Source of the DNA: UBA969 sp041694635
Lineage (GTDB): Bacteria > Planctomycetota > Planctomycetia > Gemmatales > Gemmataceae
Reading direction: 5' to 3'
Assembly (NCBI GenBank): GCA_041694635.1
Contig: JBDNHI010000098.1
Coordinates: 1-64,000, forward strand
DNA: 64,000 bases
In this document: one piece after another, positions 34,325 through 43,308 of the stretch
Position numbering within the stretch: the stretch's first letter is position 1
Layout: each line of letters begins with the position of its first letter
The notes under the pieces: generated by a model
What the model was told of the DNA's origin: nothing
The model's database searches: none
The model's input: the letters and a program-made list of their open reading frames with translations, nothing else
Made by a program: the position numbers and the translations under genes

Positions 34325-35560
34325 ATGGACAAGATACTTTTTATGCTTCTTGCTTTTTTGCCTTCCCAAGAAGTTAATTGGCCAAGTTACCGTGGCCCTT
34401 ATGGTAACGGTCATTCAGATGCTAAGAACTTGCCTGTGGAGTGGAATGAACAAAAAAATATAAAATGGAAGATTGCTATTTCTGGGAAAGCTTGGGCTTC
34501 GCCTGTTGTTTGGGGTAATCAGGTTTGGCTTAGTAACGCTACTGAAAAAGGCGATAAATTAAGTGTTATTGCTTTAGATATTAGTACTGGAAAGATTATT
34601 CACGATCTGCTTTTGTTTGAAATCTTAAAACCTATGTTTAATCTTCCTACGAATAGTTATGCTTCTCCAACACCTGCTATCGAAGAAGGTAGAGTTTATA
34701 TTCATTTTGGAAGTGCTGGTACGGCTTGCCTAGATACGAAGACAGGCAAAACCATTTGGGCTAGGCAAGATATTCCCTGTGATCATTGGCGCGGTCCTGC
34801 TTCTTCTCCCATTATTTTTGAAAATTTGTTGATACTTACTTTTGATGGTTACGATGCACAGTATATTACCGCCCTTGATAAGTTGACTGGCAAAACAGTC
34901 TGGCGTAAAGACCGTACTATTACCTATGGCACAAATAATGGGGATAATAAAAAAGCTTTTTCTACTCCTGCCATTTTTAAAATTGATGGCAAAAATCAAA
35001 TGATTAGCCCCGCTGCTGTTGGTACCGTTTCTTACGACCCTTCTACTGGCGAAGAACTTTGGAAAGTTCATCACGGGGGGATGAATGCTGCCTGTAGGCC
35101 CTTGCTAGTTGATGGTAAAATCGTTATTTCTACTGGCGACGGTGGCTGGAAACTCTTTGCGGTTAAACCCGATGGTAAGGGGGATGTTACTTCTACCCAT
35201 GTTGCTTGGAAAACAATTAAAGGGGTTCCCTCTCGGTCGACCCCTATTCAAGTTGGTAATCAGTTGTTTATGGTTAATGAAGCAGGAACTTTGTCGGAAC
35301 TTGATACAAAAAGTGGCGAAGTTGTTCGCCAGGAACGCTTAGGCGGAGTTTTTTATTCTTCTCCTCTTTTTGCGGATGGAAAACTTTTTCTCTTTAATGA
35401 ACAAGGAAGTGGATTTGTTGTTAAACCTGAAAAAGATTGGAAGATTCTTCAAACTAATAAGTTAGATTCTGGATGTATGGCTTCCCCTGCTGCTGTTGGT
35501 ATGGGGATTATTTTACGGACTAAAACTCATCTTTATTTGCTTGAGAATATTGTTCCTTAA
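34325..35560 (+). CDS. Secreted PQQ-type beta-propeller (outer membrane protein assembly-like)
   Basis: 411 residues. A short hydrophobic leader precedes NWPSYRGPYGNGHSD, the usual planctomycete opening of PQQ-like repeat proteins. Blades recur as IALDISTGKIIHD, CLDTKTGKTIWARQD, ALDKLTGKTVWRKD, YDPSTGEELWKVHH and ELDTKSGEVVRQ, giving seven or eight blades. There are no catalytic dehydrogenase residues, so it is likely a binding or scaffold protein rather than an enzyme. GAGG lies before the ATG, with no operon partner in front. Confidence 0.88.
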   Translation: MDKILFMLLAFLPSQEVNWPSYRGPYGNGHSDAKNLPVEWNEQKNIKWKIAISGKAWASPVVWGNQVWLSNATEKGDKLSVIALDISTGKIIHDLLLFEILKPMFNLPTNSYASPTPAIEEGRVYIHFGSAGTACLDTKTGKTIWARQDIPCDHWRGPASSPIIFENLLILTFDGYDAQYITALDKLTGKTVWRKDRTITYGTNNGDNKKAFSTPAIFKIDGKNQMISPAAVGTVSYDPSTGEELWKVHHGGMNAACRPLLVDGKIVISTGDGGWKLFAVKPDGKGDVTSTHVAWKTIKGVPSRSTPIQVGNQLFMVNEAGTLSELDTKSGEVVRQERLGGVFYSSPLFADGKLFLFNEQGSGFVVKPEKDWKILQTNKLDSGCMASPAAVGMGIILRTKTHLYLLENIVP

Positions 35561-35599
35561 TTACTTTTTTGCTTTTCATTATTCCGATATGAGGTTTTC

Positions 35600-37447
35600 A
35601 TGGCTGTGTTGTTGAGTGTGCAGGGACTTTCTAAAACCTATGGCGTGCGTCCATTATTCTCCGATTTAACTTTCGAACTTGGAACTGGTGAAAAAGTTGG
35701 CCTTATTGGCCCTAATGGTTCAGGAAAATCTACACTTTTAAAAATCCTTGCTGGATTTGAGCATTCCGACCAAGGAACTCGCTCTCTTCGTAAGTCTGCA
35801 AAATTAGGGTTTGTTTCTCAGGATGATAAATTCCCCAAAGGGCTTAGCGTTAAAGATGTTGTTCTTGCCAGACTTGAAAAAGAACAACTCGAAGAACACG
35901 AAATGGAGACTCGCGCTAATATTGTTCTTACTCGTACTGGTTTTACTGACTTTGATAAACCTAGCTATTTACTTTCAGGCGGTTGGCGTAAAAGACTTGG
36001 CATTGCTAGGGAACTTGCCATCGAGCCTGATTTACTGTTGCTTGATGAACCGACCAACCATTTAGACATTCCTGGGATTGTATGGTTGCAAAAATTATTA
36101 CGGTCATCATCATTCGGATATTTAGTTGCTACTCATGATCGGGCTTTTTTAAGAGCGGTTGCAGATGAAGTGGTAGAAATTAATAAAGTTTATCCAGGTG
36201 GATATTTTAGAGCGCCTGGTAATTACGACGATTTTCAGGAAAAACGCGAAGAATTTCTTGATGGACAAGCTCGAACACAAGAAGCTGTTGCAAATCAAGT
36301 TCGCAGAGAAACCGAATGGCTTGGTAGAAAAGCTGCAGCGCGAACCTGTAAAGCTGCTTCCCGTATTGATGAAGCTGCAAAGAGGCGCGGGGAACTTTCA
36401 GAATTACAATACCGTAACGCTAACCTTGGAGCTGCAGGTTTAGATTTTGCTGCTACGGGCAGGCAAACTCGAAAGCTTCTTACCGCGGATGGAATCTCTA
36501 AAGCTTTTCCCGGGCAACAATTGTTTTCTGGCATTGAACTTAAACTTGGCCCTGGTACTAAGCTTGGACTTTTGGGCACTAATGGTAGTGGCAAAAGTGT
36601 TCTTCTTAAAATCTTGTCAGGTGAACAACTTCCAGATGCTGGTACCGTTTTTAAAGCGGAAAACCTTAAAACCGTGATTTTTGAACAGGGTAGAACCGCT
36701 CTTAATCCTGCTGTTACTTTAAGAAAAGCTCTTTGTCCCAATGGCGAAATGGTGCAGTATCGCGATCGGCAAATGCATGTTGTTGCTTGGGCAAAACAGT
36801 TCCTTTTCAAAATTGAACAACTTGATGTCTTGGTCGGTGCACTTTCTGGTGGTGAGCAGGCTCGCTTACGAATGGCACAGATGATGCTTCAACCTGCTGA
36901 TTTACTTTTTCTTGATGAACCTACTAATGATCTGGATATTCCTGCACTGGAAGTTCTTGAGGAAAGTCTTTCTGGGTTTGGAGGCGCCCTTGTTATTGTT
37001 AGCCACGACCGTGATTTGCTCGACCGTATTTGCACCGAAGTTTTAGGACTTGATGGACGAGGTGGTGCTGCGACTTATGCAAGTGTTGAGCAGTGGTTAA
37101 AAGCTTATGACCGAAGTTTGAAGAAATATGAAAAAGAAGGCGATAAAAAAGTTATGCCTTCGGAACCTCTTATTAAACTTCCTGCGCATTCAACAACAAC
37201 TTCTTCAAATGGCAAAAAGAAAAAGCTTAGTTTTAAAGAACAGCAAGAATTTGATTCTATGGAAGCCAAAGTATTTTCTGCAGAACAAAAAGTTACTGGT
37301 TGCCAAACTGAAGTGCAAAATGCCGCTTCTGCTGGGCATCAGGTACTTGCTAATGCTTGTAGGGTTCTTGAAGATGCTCAAAAAGAAGTTGAACAACTTT
37401 ATAACCGTTGGCAGGAATTGGAACGCATTCGACTAGAAAACGATTGA
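35600..37447 (+). CDS. ABC-F family ATPase
   Basis: 615 residues with two ABC cassettes and no membrane segment, so a soluble, ribosome-associated translation factor. The first has Walker A GPNGSGKST, signature LSGGWRKRLGIAR and Walker B LLLLDEPTNHLDIPG. The second has GTNGSGKSV, LSGGEQARLRMAQ and DLLFLDEPTNDLDIPA. The C-terminal tail is a charged coiled coil (KLSFKEQQEFDSMEAKVF onward), like Uup. It probably relieves stalled ribosomes or acts in replication-transcription tolerance like Uup. It follows the PQQ gene by 40 bases and may be co-transcribed. Confidence 0.93.
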   Translation: MAVLLSVQGLSKTYGVRPLFSDLTFELGTGEKVGLIGPNGSGKSTLLKILAGFEHSDQGTRSLRKSAKLGFVSQDDKFPKGLSVKDVVLARLEKEQLEEHEMETRANIVLTRTGFTDFDKPSYLLSGGWRKRLGIARELAIEPDLLLLDEPTNHLDIPGIVWLQKLLRSSSFGYLVATHDRAFLRAVADEVVEINKVYPGGYFRAPGNYDDFQEKREEFLDGQARTQEAVANQVRRETEWLGRKAAARTCKAASRIDEAAKRRGELSELQYRNANLGAAGLDFAATGRQTRKLLTADGISKAFPGQQLFSGIELKLGPGTKLGLLGTNGSGKSVLLKILSGEQLPDAGTVFKAENLKTVIFEQGRTALNPAVTLRKALCPNGEMVQYRDRQMHVVAWAKQFLFKIEQLDVLVGALSGGEQARLRMAQMMLQPADLLFLDEPTNDLDIPALEVLEESLSGFGGALVIVSHDRDLLDRICTEVLGLDGRGGAATYASVEQWLKAYDRSLKKYEKEGDKKVMPSEPLIKLPAHSTTTSSNGKKKKLSFKEQQEFDSMEAKVFSAEQKVTGCQTEVQNAASAGHQVLANACRVLEDAQKEVEQLYNRWQELERIRLEND

Positions 37448-37466
37448 GAACTTGTTTTTTAAGAAT

Positions 37467-38564
37467 TTATTCTTTTATCTGAATTGGCCCTGCTTCATCG
37501 CTTGTTGGCTTATGTTCAAGCCAATGATCTAACCAACGATAAGCGGTTTTTCTTGCTTCATATGGAAAAGAATGTTTTCCTAGGTGATTGATTAGGCCAA
37601 TTTTATCGTCGGCAGAATATAATTTATACACGGGTAGTGTGGCATAAACAAAAGGCCAACTAGCATCACCATCGGCGCTATTTCCACCCATAATTAATAA
37701 GGGTCGGGGGGCGATTAGTGCCATAACTTGATGATTTTCCATTTGTGGAATATTCTTTTTCATTTTTGAGGTAAGGTACCAAGGGTCGGTGTAATTGCTC
37801 ATTCTTAAACCGATACCCCCTTCGTTAAAAACCCCAACTTTTAATCTGGTTTCAAAAGCCATAGAAAAGAGAACTTCTTTTGCGCCTAAAGAAAAACCGA
37901 TGCATCCTATTTTTAATGGATTTATGTTTTCGAGTGATTCAAGTAAATCGACACAACGGATTGCATCGTAAACCATTTTGCCCATCCCGGTAAGGTTTGG
38001 GTGATCAATAGGAAGTGCGATTGCCTGAGCTTGTGGCCCTTTTTCTTTCATAATAAAACATTCGGGGGCAAGTACCATATAACCTCGTTTCACTAGGTGA
38101 AGAGCTAAAGCGAGATTTGGATTCGGGCCTAATCCCACGGGTTCTTTGATGGTATCTTTTGTGGTTTGGTGGAAAACAATTATAGCGGGGCGTTTTTCGT
38201 TTTCTTTGAGGCCATTAGTGGTCAGTAGAAAAGCACGCATCCGGTCGCTTTTATCGCTTTCAAAACTTATTAAAGTTCTGCAGTGGTCTTCCATTTTTTC
38301 TGTTGATTCAAATTTTATTTTCAAGGACTCAGGTTTTTGTGGAAAAACCCCTAGTTCTTTGATCCATAATTTAAACAAATCCTTTTTTTTAATTTCCCAT
38401 AACTCTTTGGTGTCGGATTTTTCTAATAAGGGAAGTTGCCCTAGCTCTGCTATTTTTGCATTAGCGTATGGTTTTTGTGTTAATTTAAACCAATCAGATT
38501 CAAGAGTTCCTTGGTTTATTGGAAGTAATAAAACAACCGTTGTAATTAAATTGTAAGGAGTCAT
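37467..38564 (-). CDS. Secreted alpha/beta-hydrolase (acetyl-xylan-esterase-like)
   Basis: 365 residues with an N-terminal hydrophobic leader. The nucleophile elbow is GFSLG (about residue 220). A plausible acid lies in GGNSADGDASW, and the His is in GKHSFPYEARKTAY. RPAIIVFHQTT is the typical oxyanion strand of this fold. The domain resembles planctomycete acetyl-xylan esterase or abhydrolase-7-like enzymes that deacetylate polysaccharides; the substrate is inferred. It is convergent with the ABC-F gene with a gap of only 19 bases. Confidence 0.85.
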   Translation of the reverse strand: MTPYNLITTVVLLLPINQGTLESDWFKLTQKPYANAKIAELGQLPLLEKSDTKELWEIKKKDLFKLWIKELGVFPQKPESLKIKFESTEKMEDHCRTLISFESDKSDRMRAFLLTTNGLKENEKRPAIIVFHQTTKDTIKEPVGLGPNPNLALALHLVKRGYMVLAPECFIMKEKGPQAQAIALPIDHPNLTGMGKMVYDAIRCVDLLESLENINPLKIGCIGFSLGAKEVLFSMAFETRLKVGVFNEGGIGLRMSNYTDPWYLTSKMKKNIPQMENHQVMALIAPRPLLIMGGNSADGDASWPFVYATLPVYKLYSADDKIGLINHLGKHSFPYEARKTAYRWLDHWLEHKPTSDEAGPIQIKE

Positions 38565-38744
38565 TTTCGTTTAGATCTCTGCTGTTTATACTTTGTTGTT
38601 TAATAATTTTCGCATCTTCTTTTTACTATAAAGTCTTATAACTAGTTTAATAAAGTTATTTGTTAAAAGATTTTGCAAGAAAATAAGTGATATAAGTTAT
38701 GATTAAGTTAGAATAGTTTTAGCTTTTAATTAGGAGTATTTGAA

Positions 38745-39146
38745 ATGAAACAGTTATTTGTATTATCGGCTTTTATTATTTTATCGAATCTTTCTTTTGC
38801 TGGGGGAGATATTAGGGTTAACGGGAGTTACGCTGGTACCGTTGATAGTGATGGATCGGTTCGGATCAATGGCAGTAATGTTGGTAAATTTGATAAAGAT
38901 GGTTCGATTCATTATAAAGGTCGAAATGCAGGTAAAATTGATAAAGATGGTTCGATCCGTATTGATGGCAGGTACGCTGGTAAGGTTGATAGTGATGGTT
39001 CAGTAAGAAAAGATGGTTCCTCTGTTGGGAAAATTGAGCGAGATGGGACGGTTCGTAAAAATGGTAAGAATGTTGGAACAGCTAAAGGCATTGATCCTAA
39101 ACAAGCAGCGGTCATTTTCTTTTTTGGTATTTTTGATCCCTATTAA
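38745..39146 (+). CDS. Secreted 16-residue tandem-repeat protein
   Basis: 133 residues. After a signal peptide (ending SFAGG) the protein is six near-identical 16-residue units following (S/T)VR.(N/D)G..VGK(I/V)(D/E).DG. Examples are SVRINGSNVGKFDKDG, SIRIDGRYAGKVDSDG and SVRKDGSSVGKIERDG. In DNA this is a 48-base tandem repeat (38805-39095). It resembles the small repeat proteins that RefSeq calls 5-fold beta-flower proteins, which I recall but cannot confirm. The C-terminus is a short hydrophobic tail (AAVIFFFGIFDPY). AGGAG precedes the ATG. Confidence 0.8.
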   Translation: MKQLFVLSAFIILSNLSFAGGDIRVNGSYAGTVDSDGSVRINGSNVGKFDKDGSIHYKGRNAGKIDKDGSIRIDGRYAGKVDSDGSVRKDGSSVGKIERDGTVRKNGKNVGTAKGIDPKQAAVIFFFGIFDPY

Positions 39147-39165
39147 TCTTTCTTTATAATATTTT

Positions 39166-39912
39166 ATGACAAAGTTAGTTGCTCAGTTATTTCTGATTTT
39201 AATTTTTACATCTTTACTTTCGTTTGATGGTTTAGCCCAAAACAAAACTCAAAACTCTTCTTATAAAACTTTTAAGATTGATAACTTTCGTTGTTTTGTT
39301 TCTGATGGGGTTATGCGACAAGAAGCGAATGGTACTTGGAATACAAAGCCATTGGCAATTCTTTCTAAAGCATTAAAAAAAGTAAATGAGGTATACCCGG
39401 ATAAAGCCTTAGATCTTTTTCATCGTACCTTTCTATATATAGAATGGAATAAACCTGGTGCCTTGGGTCTTTATGTTAAGGGCGATAAAGGGCCCTCTAG
39501 CATTTCTAATCATATCAATTGCATAGAATTAAATGGAATGAAGTTTGTAACTGAAAACAACAACAATAAAAAGTTGGAGTCTAATAACGCCGCTACTCTT
39601 GTTTTATTGCACGAATTTGCTCATTGCTATCATCATCAAATTCTTGGTTGGGAAAATGGTTCAATTAAAAATGCTTATCAAAATGCAAAAAATAAAACCA
39701 TCTTTGATCTTAAAAGCTACTTGATGTCTAGCGATAAAGAATATTTTGCTGAGCTTACTACAGCTTTTTTAGACAAGCATTACTCTATCCCTAAAAGTAA
39801 GCAAGAAATTAAACAAAAAGATGTTATGGGGTTCGCATTAATGGAATCGATTTGGGGTAATAATGATGATAAAAAAGGTGCCGGAAAAAATATTAAAAAT
39901 ATAGTTCCTTAA
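39166..39912 (+). CDS. Secreted putative zinc metallopeptidase-like protein
   Basis: 248 residues. A signal peptide ends near LAQNK. VLLHEFAHCYHHQILG carries HExxH (HEFAH), the zinc site of gluzincin/metzincin-type peptidases, with further His residues in the same helix. The downstream YFAELTTAFLDKHY could supply the third ligand, a Glu, giving a gluzincin-like arrangement (HEFAH then E). It follows the repeat protein by 20 bases in the same direction, so the two may be co-expressed. The family is not recognised. Confidence 0.75.
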   Translation: MTKLVAQLFLILIFTSLLSFDGLAQNKTQNSSYKTFKIDNFRCFVSDGVMRQEANGTWNTKPLAILSKALKKVNEVYPDKALDLFHRTFLYIEWNKPGALGLYVKGDKGPSSISNHINCIELNGMKFVTENNNNKKLESNNAATLVLLHEFAHCYHHQILGWENGSIKNAYQNAKNKTIFDLKSYLMSSDKEYFAELTTAFLDKHYSIPKSKQEIKQKDVMGFALMESIWGNNDDKKGAGKNIKNIVP

Positions 39913-39990
39913 AACTTATTCTGTTTCTTTTTCATTTTTATCTATTATGATCGCAAACTATTCACTTATTTTTTTCAAAAAGATGTTTTT

Positions 39991-41217
39991 ATGTTTTTGA
40001 TTATTAAAAAATTATCACTTACCCATTGGATTTTATTAAGTATGGTTGTCGGGACTTTGGTTGGTTATCTACTTCCTGAGCAGGCACAAAATTTAAAACC
40101 ACTTTCTAGTATTTTTCTTCGGATGATTAAATCTCTCATCTCTCCTTTGCTTTTTGCAACCTTAGTAATTGGGATCGCTGGGCACGGCGACGATTTAAAA
40201 CGCATTGGACGGGTTGCATTTAAATCTCTTATTTACTTTGAAATAGTTACTACTTTGGCTTTGTTTATTGGGCTTGCTGCGGTGAATATTTTTCAACCAG
40301 GCGTTGGCGTTTCTCTTAATGTTCCTGCTAAGGAAGGGGCTGATTTTGCTTCTAAGCAAACTACCTTTGGTGGTGTTCTTGAGCATATTGTCCCTACTAG
40401 CGTTATTGAAGCGATGGCAAAAAATGAAGTCCTCCAAATTGTTTTTTGGGCTATCATTTTTGCCATCGGTTTAACTCAGGTTAAAGGGGAACACAGTAAA
40501 TTTTTAATTCATGGCCTCGAAGCTCTCGCTGAGGTTATGTTTAAATTTACAGGGTTAGTTATGAAATATGCTCCTATAGGTATTGGAGCTGCTATTGCGG
40601 TTACCGTTGGGCATAGTGGGTTAGGCATTTTGCTTAACCTTGGAAAACTTATTCTTACTCTTTATGTCGCCTTAGTTGTTTTTATGCTCGTGGTTCTTTT
40701 GCCTGTTGCCTTACTTGCTCGTATTCCCTTTCGGAAATTTTTCACAGTTGTTAAAGAACCAGCCCTAATAGCTTTTTCCACCACTTCCTCGGAGGCCGCT
40801 TTACCCAAAGCTATGATTGCAATGCAATCTATTGGTGTGCCTTCTAGAATTGTTGCCTTTGTTATGCCCACGGGATATTCGTTTAATCTTGATGGTACTA
40901 CGCTTTATCTTGCTGTTGCTTCTGTTTTTGCAGCTCAAGCTGCAGGTATAGAGATGAATTGGCAGCAACAGTTGGTTATGATGCTTACCTTGATGGTTAC
41001 TAGTAAAGGTGTTGCTGCAGTGCCGAGAGCTTCTTTGGTGATTTTATCGGGTACTCTTGCTTCTTTTGGTTTACCATTAGAGGCAGTTGCTGTAATACTA
41101 GGGGTAGATGAACTTATGGATATGGCTCGAACTACTGTAAATCTGATTGGCAACTGCTTAGCTACCTGTGTTGTTGCTAGGTGGGAAGGTGAATTTGACG
41201 ATCAGGCTGTTGGTTAA
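39991..41217 (+). CDS. Dicarboxylate/amino-acid:cation symporter (SDF family)
   Basis: 408 residues of the DAACS (GltP/DctA) family, with eight membrane segments and two re-entrant hairpins. Signature motifs are SSEAALPKAM (first hairpin), GYSFNLDGTTLY in TM7, and DELMDMARTTVNLIGN in TM8 with the substrate-binding Asp and Arg. It probably takes up glutamate, aspartate or C4-dicarboxylates with H+ or Na+; the Arg in TM8 argues for an acidic substrate. It stands alone between the repeat-protein genes and the sulfatase, which starts 26 bases on. Confidence 0.92.
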   Translation: MFLIIKKLSLTHWILLSMVVGTLVGYLLPEQAQNLKPLSSIFLRMIKSLISPLLFATLVIGIAGHGDDLKRIGRVAFKSLIYFEIVTTLALFIGLAAVNIFQPGVGVSLNVPAKEGADFASKQTTFGGVLEHIVPTSVIEAMAKNEVLQIVFWAIIFAIGLTQVKGEHSKFLIHGLEALAEVMFKFTGLVMKYAPIGIGAAIAVTVGHSGLGILLNLGKLILTLYVALVVFMLVVLLPVALLARIPFRKFFTVVKEPALIAFSTTSSEAALPKAMIAMQSIGVPSRIVAFVMPTGYSFNLDGTTLYLAVASVFAAQAAGIEMNWQQQLVMMLTLMVTSKGVAAVPRASLVILSGTLASFGLPLEAVAVILGVDELMDMARTTVNLIGNCLATCVVARWEGEFDDQAVG

Positions 41218-41242
41218 CTGTTATTATAATAGAAAGTTTTTT

Positions 41243-42802
41243 ATGAATCATTCTTTTCAAAGTTATACATTTGTAGCACTTGGTTTTTTTGTTCAACTAT
41301 GTTTAATTGCAAATTCTTCTGCTGCAAGCAACCAACCAAATATTGTCATTATTTTTTCAGATGATCACGCTTATCAGGCGATTAGTTCTTATGGTGATTC
41401 TCGAAAGTTGGTTGAAACTCCAAATATTGACCGCCTAGGAAAGCAAGGGGTTCGTTTCGACCGTTGTATGGTTACTAATTCCATTTGTGGACCTAGTAGA
41501 GCCACTTTATTAACCGGAAAATATAGCCATATGAATGGCTTTTATAATAATTCGAATAGTAAATTTGATAGTACTCAGCAAACTTTTCCTAAGTTATTGC
41601 AAAAGGCTGGTTATCAGACCGCCGTGATTGGAAAGTGGCATTTGATTAGCGACCCAACCGGTTTCGATCATTGGCATATTCTTCCAGGCCAAGGTATTTA
41701 TTATAACCCCCCGATGATTAAAAATGGGCTAAAAGTACAGCATCAGGGTTATGTAACAGATTTGATTTCTGATTTTAGTATCGATTGGCTTAAGAATCGA
41801 GATAAGTCGAAGCCGTTTCTTTTAATGAGCCAGCATAAGGCACCGCATCGGGAATGGGCACCAGCTTTGCGCCATCTTGGTCACGACAAGGACCGAGTTT
41901 ACCCCGAGCCTTCAAACCTTTTTGATGATTATTCTAATCGTGGGCTCGCTATCAGGGATCAAGATATGACCATTGAAAAAACTTTTACCAAACTTGATGC
42001 TAAGTTGGTTCCTCCTACAAATATGACTCCTGAACAGTTACAGAAGTGGAACGCCTATTATCAGCCTAGAAATGATGAATACCTTAAGGCAGACCTTAAA
42101 GGAAAGGACCTAGTTCGTTGGCGTTATAATCGGTATATGCACGATTATCTTGGCACGGTCAAGGCGGTCGATGAGGCCGTTGGAAAAATGTTTGATTACT
42201 TAGATAAAGAGGGCCTTGCAGAAAATACAATTGTAATTTATGCAGCAGATCAAGGATTTTTTCTTGGTGAGCACGGTTGGTTTGATAAGCGATGGATACT
42301 TGAAGAATCTTTACGAACACCGATGTTAATGAGTTGGCCCAAATTTTCCAAATCTTCTTCTGTTAATAAAAACCTTACTGGTTTGATTGATCTTGGTCAA
42401 ACTTGTTTAGAGGCCGCGGGCATTGATGCTCCTAAAGATATGCAGGGCAAAAGCTTGCTCCCAATTTTAAAAGGCACCGTTCCCGCAGATTGGCGCAAAA
42501 GCTTTTATTATCATTATTATGAGTACCCCGTTCCTCATCGAGTAAGGCCACATTATGGGGTCATCACCGACCGCTTCAAACTAGTTCACTTTTATAAACC
42601 TGATGTTGATTATTGGGAACTTTACGACAGAGAAAAAGATCCAAATGAAATGAAAAGTTTTTACACCGACCCAGGTTATGCAGATGTAGTTAAAGATTTA
42701 AAAGTTGAACTTTCTCGGTTAAGAACCGAAGTTAAGGACACTGTAGGTGCACCTAAAGAAGCCTATGGCAATTCTGAAAATCCAAAGAAGAAGAAACAAT
42801 AG
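41243..42802 (+). CDS. Secreted sulfatase (CxPSR type)
   Basis: 519 residues, starting at an ATG just inside the preceding gene's downstream gap. A signal peptide ends near SSAASN. IVIIFSDDHAY supplies the metal-binding Asp pair. CGPSRATLLTGKYSH is the sulfatase signature whose Cys is converted to formylglycine. GKWHL and the later AADQGFFLGEHG complete the metal site. It probably removes sulfate from polysaccharides. A paralogue of the same subgroup lies at 51.5-52.9 kb. Maturation would need a formylglycine-generating enzyme elsewhere, since only a relic is seen here. Confidence 0.92.
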   Translation: MNHSFQSYTFVALGFFVQLCLIANSSAASNQPNIVIIFSDDHAYQAISSYGDSRKLVETPNIDRLGKQGVRFDRCMVTNSICGPSRATLLTGKYSHMNGFYNNSNSKFDSTQQTFPKLLQKAGYQTAVIGKWHLISDPTGFDHWHILPGQGIYYNPPMIKNGLKVQHQGYVTDLISDFSIDWLKNRDKSKPFLLMSQHKAPHREWAPALRHLGHDKDRVYPEPSNLFDDYSNRGLAIRDQDMTIEKTFTKLDAKLVPPTNMTPEQLQKWNAYYQPRNDEYLKADLKGKDLVRWRYNRYMHDYLGTVKAVDEAVGKMFDYLDKEGLAENTIVIYAADQGFFLGEHGWFDKRWILEESLRTPMLMSWPKFSKSSSVNKNLTGLIDLGQTCLEAAGIDAPKDMQGKSLLPILKGTVPADWRKSFYYHYYEYPVPHRVRPHYGVITDRFKLVHFYKPDVDYWELYDREKDPNEMKSFYTDPGYADVVKDLKVELSRLRTEVKDTVGAPKEAYGNSENPKKKKQ

Positions 42803-42832
42803 GAAGACTTCTTCTTTTATAAAAGTAATTGT

Positions 42833-43258
42833 TTATTCAGTGAGTTGGAAATCAATAATATTGTTTTTCTTTGCTATTTCTGCAGTAAGGCCAGAAGATG
42901 CTGAATCAGAATACTTTTTAGGGGTTACGAGTTTTCCACGGGCGTAGTCGATATCGTCTTTAGCTTTTAGTGCACCATCGCCCCCTTCTTCTGCACGAAT
43001 GGTGACGGAGTATTTTCCAATTTTAGCGCCATCGTTAATTTGGAAAGATGTAAGCCTATATTTTCCATCTTTGTCAGTAGTTCCTGTTGCACCTCTGGAA
43101 TTTTCGCCTTTAGGGGAAAAATTAACTGTAGCATTAGGCAGTGGTTTTCCTTTAAAAAAAACGGTTCCAGAAACAGGGGCAATGCCATTATCTTCACCAC
43201 CGCAACCTAGAATAGGGAACGCAAGGATAAGCAACAACTGTATTTTAAAAGTTTGCAC
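42833..43258 (-). CDS. Lipoprotein with transthyretin/carboxypeptidase-regulatory-like domain
   Basis: 141 residues from a GTG start with AGGAAA upstream. The lipobox is LGCGG. APVSGTVFFKGKPLPNATVNFSP and GTTDKDGKYRLTSF are the pattern of the CarboxypepD_reg/transthyretin-like surface domain widely used by planctomycetes beside DUF1559 proteins. A close paralogue lies 1.3 kb downstream (44537-44962). It is transcribed with the pseudopilin-like gene in between, on the minus strand. Confidence 0.88.
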   Translation of the reverse strand: MQTFKIQLLLILAFPILGCGGEDNGIAPVSGTVFFKGKPLPNATVNFSPKGENSRGATGTTDKDGKYRLTSFQINDGAKIGKYSVTIRAEEGGDGALKAKDDIDYARGKLVTPKKYSDSASSGLTAEIAKKNNIIDFQLTE

Positions 43259-43308
43259 AGTGATTTCCTAAATAATAAAGGTTTTAGAATTGAGAATGTA
43301 TGGCTTGG

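Noticed and set aside
38805..39095. CRISPR-like repeats
   Set aside because: The 48-base repeats are in frame, contiguous, without spacers, and encode a secreted repeat protein.
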